Source: Pithys albifrons albifrons (Eukaryota > Chordata > Aves > Passeriformes > Thamnophilidae). Taken from it: a stretch of 64,000 bases of DNA. Of this stretch, positions 1 through 11,299 are shown piece by piece; the stretch's first letter is position 1, and each line of letters opens with the position of its first letter. A model generated the notes under the pieces. The model was not told where the DNA came from. It worked only from the letters and a program-made list of their open reading frames with translations, and did no database searches. The position numbers and the translations under genes were made by a program. The DNA lies in contig NC_092475.1 of NCBI RefSeq assembly GCF_047495875.1, positions 14,730,001 to 14,794,000 of the forward strand, read 5' to 3'.

Positions 1-290
1 GAGGGAGTGTGCGGGTGTGCAGGAGTGTAGGAGTGTGCGGGTGTGCGGGACTGTGCGGGAGTGTGTGGGAGTGTCCGGGAGTGTGCGGGAGGGTCCGGGA
101 GTGTGCGGGTGTGCGGGACTGCGCAGGATTGTGCGGGACTGCGCCTGTGTGTGGGAGTGTGCGGGTGTGCGGGACTGCGCAGGATTGTGCGGGACTGCGC
201 CTGTGTCTGGCAGTGTGCGGGTGTGCGGGAGTGTCTGGCAGTGTGCGGGTGTGCGGGAGTGTCTGGCAGTGTGCGGGTGCGCGGGCCCGG
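1..290. repeat. GC-rich 10-bp minisatellite (GTGTGCGGGN)
   Basis: A tandem array of roughly 10-bp units of the form GTGTGCGGGA or GTGTGCGGGT, with variants such as GTGTCTGGCA and GGACTGCGCC. Higher-order blocks recur, for example the block around 110-160 returns near 165-215. All three forward frames stay open only because the repeat lacks stops. I see no gene in it. It probably continues upstream of the window. Confidence 0.85.
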
Positions 291-387
291 GATCCTCCCG
301 TGGTGGCCGTTCCAGGCTCAGCAGGTCCCTGCCCCCCGACGTGGGACAACACGGGGGCTGCTGCCAGACCTTTCCGCCAGGCTAAGG

Positions 388-752
388 CCTTCCCCTCCCC
401 TTCCCTTCCCCCTTCCCTTCCCCTTCTTTTTCCCCTTCCCCTTCCCTTCCCCTTCCCCTTCCTTTCCCCACCCCTTCCCTTTTCCTTCCCTTCCCCTTCT
501 TTTTCCTTTCCCCACCCCTTCCCCTTCCACTTCCCCTTCCCCTTCCCCTTCCCCTTCCTCTTCCTCTTCCCCTTCCCCTTCCCCTTCCCCTTCCCCTTCC
601 CCTTCCCCTTCCCCTTCCCCTTCCTCTTCCTCTTCCCCTTCCCCTTCCCCTTCCCCTTCCCCTTCCCCTTCCCCTTCCCCTTCCCCTTCCTCTTCCTCTT
701 CCCCTTCCCCTTCCCCTTCCCCTTCCCCGTTTCCCTTTCCCTCTCCCCGGCT
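388..752. repeat. C/T-only simple repeat (CCCCTT)n/(CCTCTT)n
   Basis: About 360 bp of almost pure pyrimidine on the + strand, built from CCCCTT hexamers with CCTCTT interruptions that recur in blocks (about 556, 622 and 688), so there is a longer period of about 66 bp. It ends roughly 85 bp before the CpG-rich RAB5IF promoter. Mirror-symmetric homopurine/homopyrimidine tracts of this kind can form triplex (H-DNA). The Phe/Pro/Ser-rich open frames over it are artefacts. Confidence 0.9.
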
Positions 753-754
753 CA

Positions 755-930
755 GGCCCCGCCCCCGCCGCGCTCAGGCCCCGCCCGAGCCCCTCCTGGC
801 CCCTCTGGGCCGCCGTAGGGCGGTGGCACCGCCCCTGTCACGTGTTCCGAGGCGGCGCTGCGATTGGCGGGGCGGGCGCGGCGGGGCCGGTGCGGGTCGG
901 GCCGGGCCGTGCCGGGTCGGGCCGTGCGGG
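755..930 (+). promoter_or_regulatory. RAB5IF: RAB5IF CpG-island promoter
   Basis: A TATA-less GC-rich promoter just upstream of the RAB5IF start codon. Visible elements are a GTCACGTG E-box (837-844, the USF/TFE-type palindrome CACGTG), an inverted CCAAT box (ATTGG, 863-867), and a GC box directly after it (about 869-877). The transcription start is not resolvable from sequence alone, but should lie between about 870 and 925. Confidence 0.7.
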
Positions 931-3900
931 ATGAGCGGAGGGAGGCGCCGGGAGGAGCCGCCGCACCCGCAGCACCACGCGGTGGCCAACGGCGGCGCGG
1001 CCGGGCGCGGCTCCGTGTGGGGCAAAGCGCTGCGCAGCGACTCCGCCTGGCACGACAAGGTGGGACCGGGGCGGGGCGGCCCGGGGAGGGCCGCGGGGCC
1101 GGGGGGGACACGGGGCAGCTCCGCCCGCAGCGGGGCCGGGAGGGGGACACGGGGCAGCTCCGCCCGCAGCGGGGCCGGGGGGGACACGAGGCAGCTCCGC
1201 CCGCAGCGGGACCGGGGGGGCCCAGCCCGGGGCAGCTCCGCCCGCAGCGGGGCCGGGGGTGACACGGGGCAGCTCCGCCCGCAGCGGGGCCGGGGGGGAC
1301 ACGGGGCAGCTCCGCCCGCAGCGGGGCCGAGGAGACCCAGCCCGGGGCAGCTCCGCCCGCAGCGGGGCCGGGGGGGGCCCAGCCCGGGGCAGCTCCGCCC
1401 GCAGCGGGGCCGGGGGTGACACGGGGCAGCTCCGCCCGCAGCGGGGCCGGGGGGGGACACGGGGCAGCTCCGCCCGCAGCGGGGCCGGGGGTGACACGGG
1501 GCAGCTCCGCCCGCAGCGGGGCCGGGGGGGCCCAGCCCGGGGCAGCTCCGCCCGCAGCGGAACCGGGAGGGGGACACGGGGCAGCTCCGCCCGCAGCGGG
1601 GCCGGGGGGGGCCCAGCCCGGGGCAGCTCCGCCCGCAGCGGGGCCGCCGTCTGTGCGCTCGGGTGAAGTCGGTGCCCGGCCGGGTCCCGCCGCCCAGCGC
1701 TTGTCCTGGGATACCTGTCAGATCTGCTTTGTGCATTAAACTGTCCCGGGATTAAATGAAAATGTACTTCGTGTAACTAAAGAAAAACTAGAAACAGAAC
1801 CCACTCTAAGAAGTTTTCCTGTGCATGTCCCGAGCTCCTGCTCGGTGCCTCTCCCAGCACAGCCACGCGGTGTCCTGCGCTCCTGCCGCAGCCTGGCACG
1901 GCCCGCCCTGGCACGGCCCGCCCTGGCACGGCCCGCCCTGGCACGGCCCGCCCTGGCACGGCCCGCCCTGGCACAGGGTGTGCTCCAGGCTCTCTGCTCC
2001 CTGCTTTTGGCTTCGTCTTGGCGCGGGGGAGGTGCCTGCTCTGCCCGGCGCTTCCCTGGGGAACAGACAGGAATCTGCCCACGTTTTCTTTACCTGTTGG
2101 CCCCAGAACTGGTGGGGCTCGTCTGTCCCTGCCCCCTCCCCTGTGACAGCCGGGGCTGGTACTGCAGAGTCTGCAGGGGGCAGTGACAGCCCTGCCAGTG
2201 TTTTGGTGCAGTGGGATGTGAACCGAAGGCTGAACTGACTGACAAGTGTAGTGGCCGAGGGAATTGTCTGTACTTGACGTGGATTCAAGTCTTCCAACTG
2301 GCACATCCCACAGTAACATCACAAAGGCTGTTGGTCTCTGGCAGGACACTGGGACAGTCCCAGCCCTGGAGGTGCTGGGAAAAGATATGTGAGCTGAAGT
2401 GACTCTTATTTAAAGCATGAGCCAGCACTGTCCAGCTGCAGTGGCTGCAGATGTGGGGCCCTTGGACAAGCAGGAACAGGCACGTCCCTGCTGCTTGGGG
2501 AGTGCTCGTGGCACGTGTGAGGTACAGCTGGGGCTGCCCTGGGTCTGGGAGGAGCTGGCCAGAGAGTGGCTGTGACAGTCTTAAAGCATAAACAGGTCTT
2601 TAAACTTCTATTCCTGTAAACTTTTATTGAATCCTTAGTAAACAAGTGGCCTCAGTGCTTGTTCACCTCTGCAGTTCACCCATCAGAGGACAAAGCTGTG
2701 TGTTTAGTTTGGAAGCAGAGGAGTCTGGGGTGCACAGTGCCCTAAGTTGCTTTTATCTGTTCTAATGCAATGTCTTATACTCTGAATGGAGAACCAAGTG
2801 TTGAGTTTTCACCTGTTAATTGTATGATGCTTTACAAAAAAGAAACATAATAAATGCCAAAATCTTTCTTGTGCTTTGTCTCCTCAGGACGAGTTTTTAG
2901 ATGTAATCTACTGGTTCCGGCAGATCATTGCAGTTATTTTGGGAATCATCTGGGGAGTCGTTCCACTGAAGGGATTCGTGGGAATAGCAGTGTAAGGTTT
3001 ATTTCCTTTTCTGTCTCATGTACTGTCCCACATGTGGGCTGGACTCGGGGCCTGTTGGAGGCTGTGCTGTGGGCAGTGGGCTGGCCAAAGGCAGGCTCTG
3101 CCTGCTGTGTCTGACAGCCACATGAAATTCATCCCAATCAGAACGTGTCCATCAGCCTCCTCCTCCTCAGCCTGATAAATGCTTTTCTAACTTACTCCTT
3201 ATTTTGTTGTTATTAAAAGGGGTGGGGGCAGAAGAAAGGAACAGAAGTTTTAGTTGACTTGGGCTGTGTGTTCTGTGGCTGTGAGTGTGGTGTGTGGTGT
3301 GATCTCCCAAGAAGGAATGTCCATAGAGGTGTGGTAGTCCTGGTCTTTGAGCCAGGAGCCCTGCTTGGAGAGGAGGCTCTGTCAGCAGAGGAGAGGGGCA
3401 GCTTCTCCATGAAAAGTGAAAGGTTTCTTCAAAACCACAGAGGCTGCAGGTCCCAGTTGGGCAGAGTGCCACTGTCAGGGCTTGGGCAGCACTTCCTGAC
3501 GTGGCTCTTTCAGCCATGGTGCCTGGAAGGGGGGATGTGCCTCAGATCCCCACAGGACAGGGAGCCAGGTCACCTCCCCACAGGTGTCTGAAGGCTGCAT
3601 TGAGTTATGAACTCAAAATCTGTTTAGCCCTGGCATGTGCCTGAAAGCCTCTGAGGGACAGCAGAGATGGGAGTGCAGCCCTGCACTCTGGACATGGGCT
3701 TTGGGCAGGTGCTGGGTGTGCTCTGGGCTGTCTCCGTTTTCCAGTGTCTCTGCCTGGCCAAGGTCTCATAGTCCAGCTCCAACCTTGAAGCTTTTCTTAG
3801 GCAAAATGCAGGTGTCATCTTGTCCCTCCTCCTGAGTGTTCTGGCTGTGTCACGAAAGTGAAGAGTTGATGCTCCAGCAGGAACTCAATAGCTACATCAA

Positions 3901-5841
3901 AGAATTGAATTGGAAGTGTCCCCAGGACAGGTGTGGGGTAGGTGAGTGTGTCCTTAATGAGTCATCCACTCATGCACGAGGCATCTTCAGGCACCTGAGC
4001 CAACTCACAGAATCAACTGGTTTGGAAAAGGCCTCTGAGATCGTTGAGTCCAACCTATGGCCTAACACCACCTTGTCAACCAGACCACATCCAGTCTTTT
4101 CTTAAACACCTCCTGGGATGGTGACTCCACCACCTCCCTGGGCAGCCCCTTCCAATCCCCAATCACTCTTTTGGTGTAAAACTTCTTCCTAATGTCCAAC
4201 CAAAGCGTCCCCTGGTGCAGCTTAAGGCTGTGTCCTCTTGTCCAATTGCCAGTTGCCTGGGAGAAGAGTTCCTGTGCTAAATGTGAGTAAGAGTGATCTG
4301 GTATACTGTATAAAACTCAAAGCTGTTGGAGTGTGTGTGTGGTTTCTCTGTGCTGTTGCAGGCACAGAGCTGCTCTCACCCACTGTGTGTGTTCTCATAT
4401 CGCCTTTCCCACGCAGCCTTCCTTTCAGGACATTCCTGTCCCTTCCCCAGCTGCCCCAGCCCTAAGCTGGGGTGCTATAAAGCCAAGCAGCTCTAAGGGC
4501 AGACAGGAATGTGTTTGCTCTCTCTGCTGCAGCCCAACTGTCAGCACAGGCAAGAGCACTGAGAGCTGGCTCAGGTTGGGCCCCAGTGCTGGGGCTCAGG
4601 GCACTGTTGAGTCTTCCTGGCTCTCGTCTCATCTCTGGATGTCCACAGGGATCTCACTCTGAGCCTGGAAGCAACAGTCTTTCCTCTCAGCGGTCTCAGA
4701 ATCAAGTAGCACACATTGGATTCTCTGTGGGAGCAGGACTGTGGATCTCCAGGACAGGGAAATGTGCAGGTTTGCAGATCAGCCTTCTGCCTGTGGAGCC
4801 CTGCTAGGAGTAGGCTGTGCCTTGTGAGGTGAACTTCATCCCAGCCTGGCTTACTGTGGCGAGTTGGCCTGGAGGGCTCTTTCAAGGAAGTAACTGAGGC
4901 ACCTGGGAAATGTTGCAGGAAAAGAGTTCCTCTTTGCTTCCCCTGTGGATGAAAGAATTTCACTGTAAGCCATGTGAGATACCTGCAGCCTGTACCACTG
5001 GAGTGACAGTTGTAACCTCTCTCCTGCAGATTCTGCCTGATCAATGCTGGTGTTCTGTACCTCTACTTCAGCAGCTTCCAGCAGATAGATGAGGAGGAGT
5101 ATGGCGGGACATGGGAGCTAACGAAGGAAGGATTCATGACATCTTTTGCACTGTTTCTGGTAATGCCTCTTGCTTTCTTGGAGTTGGTTAATGAATTGTG
5201 TTTGCACACTTTCTGAGGGAAAAGACCTGGAAGCAGAGCAGGTGAGGTGGTGAGGGAAGAGAGATGTGTTAACGTTATCAATTAAGTGGTGTTGATTGGG
5301 AAAGAAAATCTCAAAATCTCATGGCTACTGGCTATAAAATCCAGTGCCAGTGCCTGGGATTTCTCTGTCAGAAAAGATGTGGGAATGGACAGCTGTACTT
5401 CTGCATCTACCACTTTTATGTCTTCCCATACTCTGTCCCAGACACCCTGGTGCAGTTCCATCTAGAGCTTGTTACAGCTGAACTAGTGTTTGCATGTATT
5501 TGTTTTCCCTTACTCCCCTCACCCAGATGTCTAATCACAGCACTTGATTGGGTGGTGCTCCTAAATCACTGGAGGGGATGTGGTGGGATTTTAATGTGGA
5601 AAGGCTGAGCACCCCAGAGGACAAGCAAGTTGGATGTTACTGTTTGTGCCATGTGGTGATCCTGAGATCTCCCCAAAACCATCTCAAAGCTGGAATTCAG
5701 TCCCCACTCCTCTGTTGAGAGCAAAGTCTGAGGCTCATTTGCTGTCTGAAAACCCTCCAGAGATATCCAGATAAGCTTCACTTCCTTTCCTTCCCACAGG
5801 TTGTTTGGATAATCTTCTATACTGCCATCCACTATGATTGA
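931..5841 (+). CDS. RAB5IF: RAB5IF (C20orf24/OPTI/RCAF1), four coding exons
   Basis: Coding exons read at 931-1059, 2888-2991, 5030-5159 and 5800-5841. They join in phase (129+104+130+42 = 405 nt, 134 aa plus TGA), with GT/AG at every junction. The protein opens MSGGRRREEP, has a basic, Ala/Gly-rich cytosolic N-terminus of about 43 residues, then hydrophobic segments at about 54-70, 72-95 and 112-130. It ends in the family's conserved tail IFYTAIHYD. The conserved loop IDEEEYGGTWELTKEGF lies between the second and third segments. RAB5IF was first described as a Rab5-interacting protein. It was later identified as the obligate partner of the TMCO1 insertase (GEL complex) in the ER multipass translocon, and also reported as a respirasome assembly factor. 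Length matches the vertebrate family. Identification is by recognition of the sequence; exon borders are from splice consensus and phase. Confidence 0.95.
1060..1660. repeat. 14-copy GC-rich minisatellite in RAB5IF intron 1
   Basis: Starting about 50 bp after the exon 1 donor, the core CAGCTCCGCCCGCAGC recurs 14 times. The linkers are of two types, a GGGACACGGGG type and a longer GGCCCAGCCCGGGG type, so units are roughly 37 and 47 bp and are interspersed. G-runs of 6-8 in each linker make this a candidate G-quadruplex region on the sense strand. The long open frames on both strands are a by-product of the repeat. Confidence 0.92.
1890..1975. repeat. 15-bp tandem repeat (CCTGGCACGGCCCGC)n
   Basis: Five perfect 15-bp units with a partial sixth, inside RAB5IF intron 1. 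It appears in all frames as a short amino-acid repeat and is not coding. The rest of intron 1 (about 1980-2887) shows nothing else recognisable. Confidence 0.9.
4004..4270 (-). mobile_element. CR1 LINE 3' fragment
   Basis: Antisense CR1 3' end in RAB5IF intron 2. The + strand starts with the characteristic TCACAGAATCA and GGAAAAGGCCTCTGAGATC motif and continues through the GATGGTGACTCCACCACCTC and TGTCCTCTTGTCC landmarks. It is 5'-truncated like most avian CR1 copies, with moderate divergence. Confidence 0.9.
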
Positions 5842-6230
5842 CACAGTCAGCAGCGTTTGCCTGTTAAATCAGTCGTCAGGAAATCAAGAAGGTTTTAATA
5901 AATCCTAGTGTTTAGTGGACTGGTGGGAAGATGGGGAAGTCAAATCAGTTCCCTTCCATACCAGAGGCCTGATTAGCCTGGAGGAGCCCCAACTGCTCTG
6001 CTGGAGAAGCCTGTCTCTGTTTTATATACCTATGAATTATTGGAACTATTAAAAAGCCATTGGAATTTTTGGATGTGGTTCAAGACTGTTCACATATGGA
6101 ACTTTCTGTGACTCTAGCCAGTAACTCTATCAAACTCCTGTGTGCTGAAGGTTGAATCTGTTAATTTAATGTATGTATGCCCTTCTGTTTGAAATCTGTC
6201 ATTAAATCCTGACTTGTCTTCCATGGTTGT
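5842..6230 (+). terminator. RAB5IF: RAB5IF 3' UTR and candidate poly(A) signals
   Basis: After the stop at 5841 there is an AATAAA at 5897-5902 (only 56 nt downstream) and an ATTAAA at 6201-6206 followed by a GT/T-rich stretch. The second looks the better canonical site because of its downstream element. The choice cannot be settled without transcript data. Confidence 0.45.
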
Positions 6231-9200
6231 CCTTTAGACAAACAGTGTTTCAAAAGAGGCTGTAGGTACGTGGGCAGAGGGCACACAGCACCCAGGACAT
6301 GAGCTGGTGGCTGTCCTTGGCATGTTTTTGTAGTAATCAGATCTGATTTGATTTAACAGACTGTGTTGTTAACCATTTGTTTTACTTGCAAATCACTTGT
6401 CGATCAGAATTTTTAAATGCTTTTTGCTGAAGACAAATTTTTCAGCAGTTTTGCTGGGAAGAACTGATGCATTTGGTTAACCAAGATGTGGTCAGGAGGC
6501 TTGGAAGCTCCACTGCACTCTGCCAGCCTGACTACCAGTTTGCCATCACATACCTCAGAGCTTCGTAGTCTCGAAGGACATTCTGGAGATACCCTGTTAA
6601 ATGTTACCATTTAAATTTACTTGGTTTGAAGCTCTTGAATTCAACTGCTCCTTGTTATTAAATGCAGGAGACTAAGACACAATTGAGGCAGCTGTTATCT
6701 TAAATGCAGAAGTACCAACTTGCAAGTCTAGCAGAGTACACAGCCTCTGAATTGGGAGGGGCTTTGTCACTTCGTAGCTCAGTCCCTCCCTAGTCTTGCC
6801 CTTTGTGCATCCAACGGGAGTCTCTGCATTAAGATATTTTTAAGGAAGTGTCTTTCAGAAATAGTTCTTGGGAAACACGCACAGTCCTTGTTTTTGTCAG
6901 AGGACATTGTAGTCTTGTTGCCATGTGGTCCTTGCTTTTCTAAACAGCTCAGGCACCCAGAAAGAGTCCTGACCTAAAGCTGCCTTATAGTGAGGGGTTG
7001 ATAGTTTAGTGTGCTCTTGCTGCAAGTCTGCTTTGCCTCCTCACTGGTGGAAGTGCCACAGCCTGGCTCTGACCTGTGAGTGTGCAAAGCCAGGGATCTC
7101 AATCTCCAAGTGTTGGGCCAGGGCTCTGGAACTGCCCACCAGTGCAGGCCTCCATTATTACCAGGGAAAATGCTGTCTGTTCTTGGTGGAAAAAATACCC
7201 GTGGCTGTGTTAGGTCCTTGGGACGCCAAGGGAAGAGTGCAATAGCAGACAGTTTCTGCTACTTGTGAGTGGCCAATTGAAGTAAATGATCTCAAATAAC
7301 GACTTTGTATTTTCTCCACTCCATCCCCAAACTTGCTCAAACTTGCTCAAACTTTTAGTCTGCTACCTTCTTTTCTTCTATCAGCTGAAGTCACTCACTT
7401 CCCACACAAATTGCATAGCCTGCTAGTTCCAGGTCACCCTTTCCTGCTGGCATCTGTCTGCATCTTAGCTGCTCACAGCCATCAGTAAAACCATTATATA
7501 CTTGAAATGCTCTAATAAATGTTGCCTGAATAATCCACTGTGCAGCTTCTGTATCCTCTGGTCCTTGATGTTTCATGAAATGGTGGGAGCAGTAGATTTT
7601 TTGGTAAAAATTTTGGGTATTCTCAGGTCTCTTACGCTGCAGACTCAAGTCCTGCACTTTCAGAAGAGGCCAGAAGCCTTTGTAGTGGCAGTAATAGCTA
7701 ATGCTTAGATGGTGCTTCAGTTAAGCCAGTTCAGTGAAATGTTGTCTGTTTAAGCTGCTGTGCTCCTTCAGGGAGTGTCTCTGCCCTGTGACAGTCATGG
7801 CAGAACCACGGCTGCATTCCAGAGTGCCCTGGTCTGCTCCAGAGCAGGACTTTGAGCCCTGCTGTAACATGCACAGCTGCTTCCCAGCCCATTGCTCCAT
7901 CCCTTGCTTGCTTGTACTCCCACCAGCTGAGTTTCTTGGGCTTTGCAGTTCTAGTGGCTGCAAGCCAAGGCAGAACCTGAGCTCAGGAGGACAGGAGTAA
8001 GGACTGCCATGGGACAGCAGGGCTCCTGATGGGAAGGAGAGTGAACCAGTGGCTGGGGGATGTTGTGCATGGAGCAACAACTCAGGGACAAAAAGGTCCT
8101 TCCTGTGCTGGAGAGCTGAGCTGTAGGAGCCACAGCTGTCAGGACACAGTTTCACCAGGAGCTGTATCCTTATGGAGCTGACATGAGGGTGGCAGAGAAG
8201 AGGCTGCACTGCCCAAAGCCTCAGTGAAGCTCCCTGCTAGCTGCAGATCTGCAGGAACATCGCTTTGGCTTTCACCAAAGAGCAGCCAGCCCCTGGCAGG
8301 AAGGAGAGCAAGATATTCCCCAGCCAAACCTCCACTGGGACATGGGCAGCAAGTGTATTCTGATGTGGAACTGGAAGAGGAATTTCTTTTTTGTCACTTT
8401 TGGGCTTCAAGAATAGCATCCATTAAAAGTAATTCAAGTTACTTTTGGTGTTAAAGGGAGGAAACCAGCATGACTGCAAAGCTGTTTGAGGACAGTTGGC
8501 AGGGTGGCCGTGCCACTGGGCATCTCAAGTCTTGCCAACAACCAGCTGTCAGTGCCCAGCTAAACCAGCAAAGCAGCTCTGACCAGTATGACCAAACCCA
8601 GTTACCTTGGGCTTGGCCCAGCAGGGGAATTCTGGTGTTCTCACTTGCCTTCAACAGTGTTTGGGATGTCCTTGGAGCGAGCGGTGTCTGCTGGGGTGGC
8701 AGCACGTCACAGAGGAGCCCCTGTGCCCTCCATCGTGTGTCAGCAGCCATGACATGGCCCAGGTGGGTGGCAGGCCAGAGGGGCTGAGGTGGGGGCTCCT
8801 GCCACAGCCAATTGGTTTGGATTTATCTGTTGTGTTGGTCTGTTAGTTCTCTGCCAGGCAGGGCGTGGAGGAGAGTGCAGTATGGACACAGCTCCCAGCC
8901 CTGCAGGAGGTGCAGTGGTGGGGAGGGGACCCTCTCCAGCTGCCGGGGGTGGAGACACAGAGATGCCTGAAAGTGGAGCAGACTGAGACTGGCTTGCAGA
9001 AGCCAAATGATCCCATTCGTATTCCTGTTTATTTAGTTGCTAACTGGCAGTGGCCATTATGCCCTCAGGCTGCTGAAGGTGCAACCAAAATCTTGCCACT
9101 GGCAGAGCAAAGGAGGGTTTATATCCCCTGTGTTGAGGAGCACTGAGCTCCTGGAGCTGCTCGTGCAGGGAAGAGCAGGGGGTGTTTAGCTGGTTCGTTG

Positions 9201-9448
9201 GAGGATGAGAAAGTAGGACACAAACCTCTCAGGTGATTTCCACAGAGCCAAACAGCCCAGCACTCTGTATGCTCTGTCTCCCAAAACAACAGATGTCCAG
9301 GATAGAGGAGGGCAGTTAGAAAGATTTTTCAGACCTGGCAGCCAACCAACCAAGTGTGTGTTCCAAGCTGAGAGAGAGGCCAGTGTTGTTGCAGGGATAA
9401 GGAATTTTCACAAACTTGGAGCATGAAAAGAAACCACTTCTTGCATCT
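6231..9448. other. Intergenic sequence, no gene seen
   Basis: Between the RAB5IF 3' end and the solo LTR. Open frames here are short, lack plausible splice context and show no recognisable protein. A small direct duplication (AACTTGCTCA twice) is at about 7331-7350. An extended RAB5IF 3' UTR into the first part is possible. Confidence 0.5.
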
Positions 9449-9453
9449 TCCAG

Positions 9454-10120
9454 TTATTTTATTGGTGTTTTTTAGGTCAACTTCCAAAAGAAGTGTAGGG
9501 GGGGAAATGAAATATTTCAGTGGTTTGGTTTAGCTTGGCAAAATGCCAACTGCTCAATAATCTGTCAGAGTCACCCACCCCAGGGAAAGGGAGGGAGGAG
9601 GACAAAAGGACCCCCCCAAAATGAAAACCCAAACCCCAAAATGGCAAGCTTCTTATATTTATACAAAAGACAATTAAAAACAGAATATTGTATAACACAC
9701 ATATATATACAAATGTGGGAAAAACAACCACTGAGTTGCTCACCTGAACAACTCAGAACTTCCACCACCTCAGCCCACAAAAACACCCCAACAAACCCTT
9801 CCCAAAAATACTTGGCAGGATAGGAGAAAAAAACCAACAACAAAAGAAAAAAAGTACTTCCCAAACCAAACAGCTGTGAAATGGTGACAAGACCCAACAC
9901 CCCCAGCAACGGTGATAGCAGGTGTGCTCAGCACCCAACCATGAAGGGGATTGAGCCAGGCACCTCCTACACCTTCTTTTATACTTGATTTGCCATCAAA
10001 TGATATGAAACATCTCTTGGGTTGCTTAAGTCAGGTGATGCTTGTCCCCTTCAATCCACGTCACGCTCTCTGGGCCTGCTAAGCTGAGGCCCAACTAAAA
10101 CAAAAGCCAAAACTACCACA
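9454..10120 (-). mobile_element. Solo LTR of an endogenous retrovirus
   Basis: Read on the - strand the element begins TGTGGTAGTTTTGG at 10120, resembling the start TGTTGTAGTTTGGG of the full provirus in GGT7. It contains a TATAAAAG box near 9975 and ends near a CACCAATAAAA poly(A)-type motif at about 9458-9468. The 5-bp word TCCAG flanks it on both sides (9449-9453 and 10121-10125), consistent with a target-site duplication. The left terminus does not show a clean TG/CA end, so that border is approximate. No internal viral genes adjoin it. Confidence 0.6.
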
Positions 10121-10254
10121 TCCAGCCAGTCTGATCTCAGAAACACGGGTGCAAACCAGACCTCCCCACTGCATGTATTTCCATCAAAACTGTTTGCCAA
10201 ATGGGAGCTGCTGGTGACCATAGCTCAGTCTGTGACAGGTATGGCTGGTCCTGT

Positions 10255-10982
10255 GGCCTCGGTTCTGTCTCCGTGCTGCCCACCTGTGCCCAGCTGTGCT
10301 GCCCCAGCTGTGCTGACCGGCTGTGCTTGTACTGCCCGGCTGTGCTGCCCCAGCTGTGCTGCCCGGCTATGCCCGGCTGTGCTGCCCCAGCTGTGCTGCC
10401 CGGCTGTGCTTGTGCTGCCCCAGCTGTGCCCAGCTGTGCTGCCCCGGCTGTGTTGCCCGGCTGTGCTTGTGCTGCCCCAGCTGTGCCCAGCTGTGCTGCC
10501 CCGGCTGTGCTGCCCGGCTGTGCTTGTGCTGCCCCAGCTGTGCCCAGCTGTGCTGCCCCAGCTGTGCTTGTGCTGCCCCAGCTGTGCCCGGCTGTGCTGC
10601 CCAGCTGTGCTGCCCCAGCTGTGCCCAGCTGTGCTGCCCAGCTGTGCTTGTGCTGCCCACCTGTCCCCGGCTGTGCTGCCCCAGCTGTGCTGCCCGGCTG
10701 TGCTTGTGCTGCCCGGCTGTGCCTGGCTGTGCCTGGCTGTGCTTGTGCTGCCCACCTGTGCCCAGCTGTGCTGCCCCAGCTCTGCTGCCCGGCTGTGCCC
10801 GGCTGTGCTGCCCAGCTGTGCCCAGCTGTGCTGCTTGGCTGTGCTTGTGCTGCCCGGCTGTGCCCGGCTGTGCTGCCCCAGCTGTGCTGCCCAGCTGTGC
10901 CCGGCTGTGCTGCCCGGCTGTGCTGCCCCAGCTGTGCCCGGCTGTGCTGCCCAGCTGTGCCCGGCTGTGCTGCTCGGCAGCC
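10255..10982. repeat. 725-bp minisatellite of GCTGTGC(C/T)-type units
   Basis: An irregular tandem array of CAGCTGTGCTGCCC, CGGCTGTGCTTGTGCTGCCC and CAGCTGTGCC modules. A higher-order unit of roughly 65 bp is repeated most cleanly at about 10395-10560. It contains dozens of CAGCTG hexamers, the core of E-boxes. The Cys/Ala/Leu-rich open frames on both strands result from the repeat. It lies between RAB5IF and GGT7, about 700 bp upstream of the GGT7 start codon. Confidence 0.92.
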
Positions 10983-11299
10983 TCAGCCCCTCCTGAGGGC
11001 TGCGCTGCTGGAGAGGCAGGAGCAGGGAGGACACCAGTGCCGGGTGAGCCTGGCCGGCCACCCCCGCAAACTGCACTGCTGTGCTGCAGGACAGGACCTC
11101 GATGCCCAGCTCTCATCCCGGAGAGCCACGCACGAGCAGCCCACGCTGGGAGGAGGCTGAGGCCGAGCAGGGACACTGCTCTGTGGCAATGCCACCTGCT
11201 CTGTGGCAATGTCACCGCGGCTCTTGCTGACGGTCTCCCGGGGGCCGGACCTCCCTCGCCCCGTGGTCACGCGTGACACGGCACATGTGAGCCCCCTGC

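Noticed and set aside
1..290. CRISPR-like or telomeric repeat
   Set aside because: Units are contiguous 10-mers with no unique spacers and are not the vertebrate telomere hexamer.
43..1419. 458-codon forward open frame
   Set aside because: Spans the 10-bp minisatellite, the pyrimidine tract and the intron 1 minisatellite; it is open only because the repeats lack stops, and it overlaps RAB5IF exon 1 in the wrong frame.
10201..11160. Overlapping 260-319-codon Cys/Ala/Leu-rich frames on both strands
   Set aside because: All derive from the CAGCTG-rich minisatellite and are open in several frames at once.
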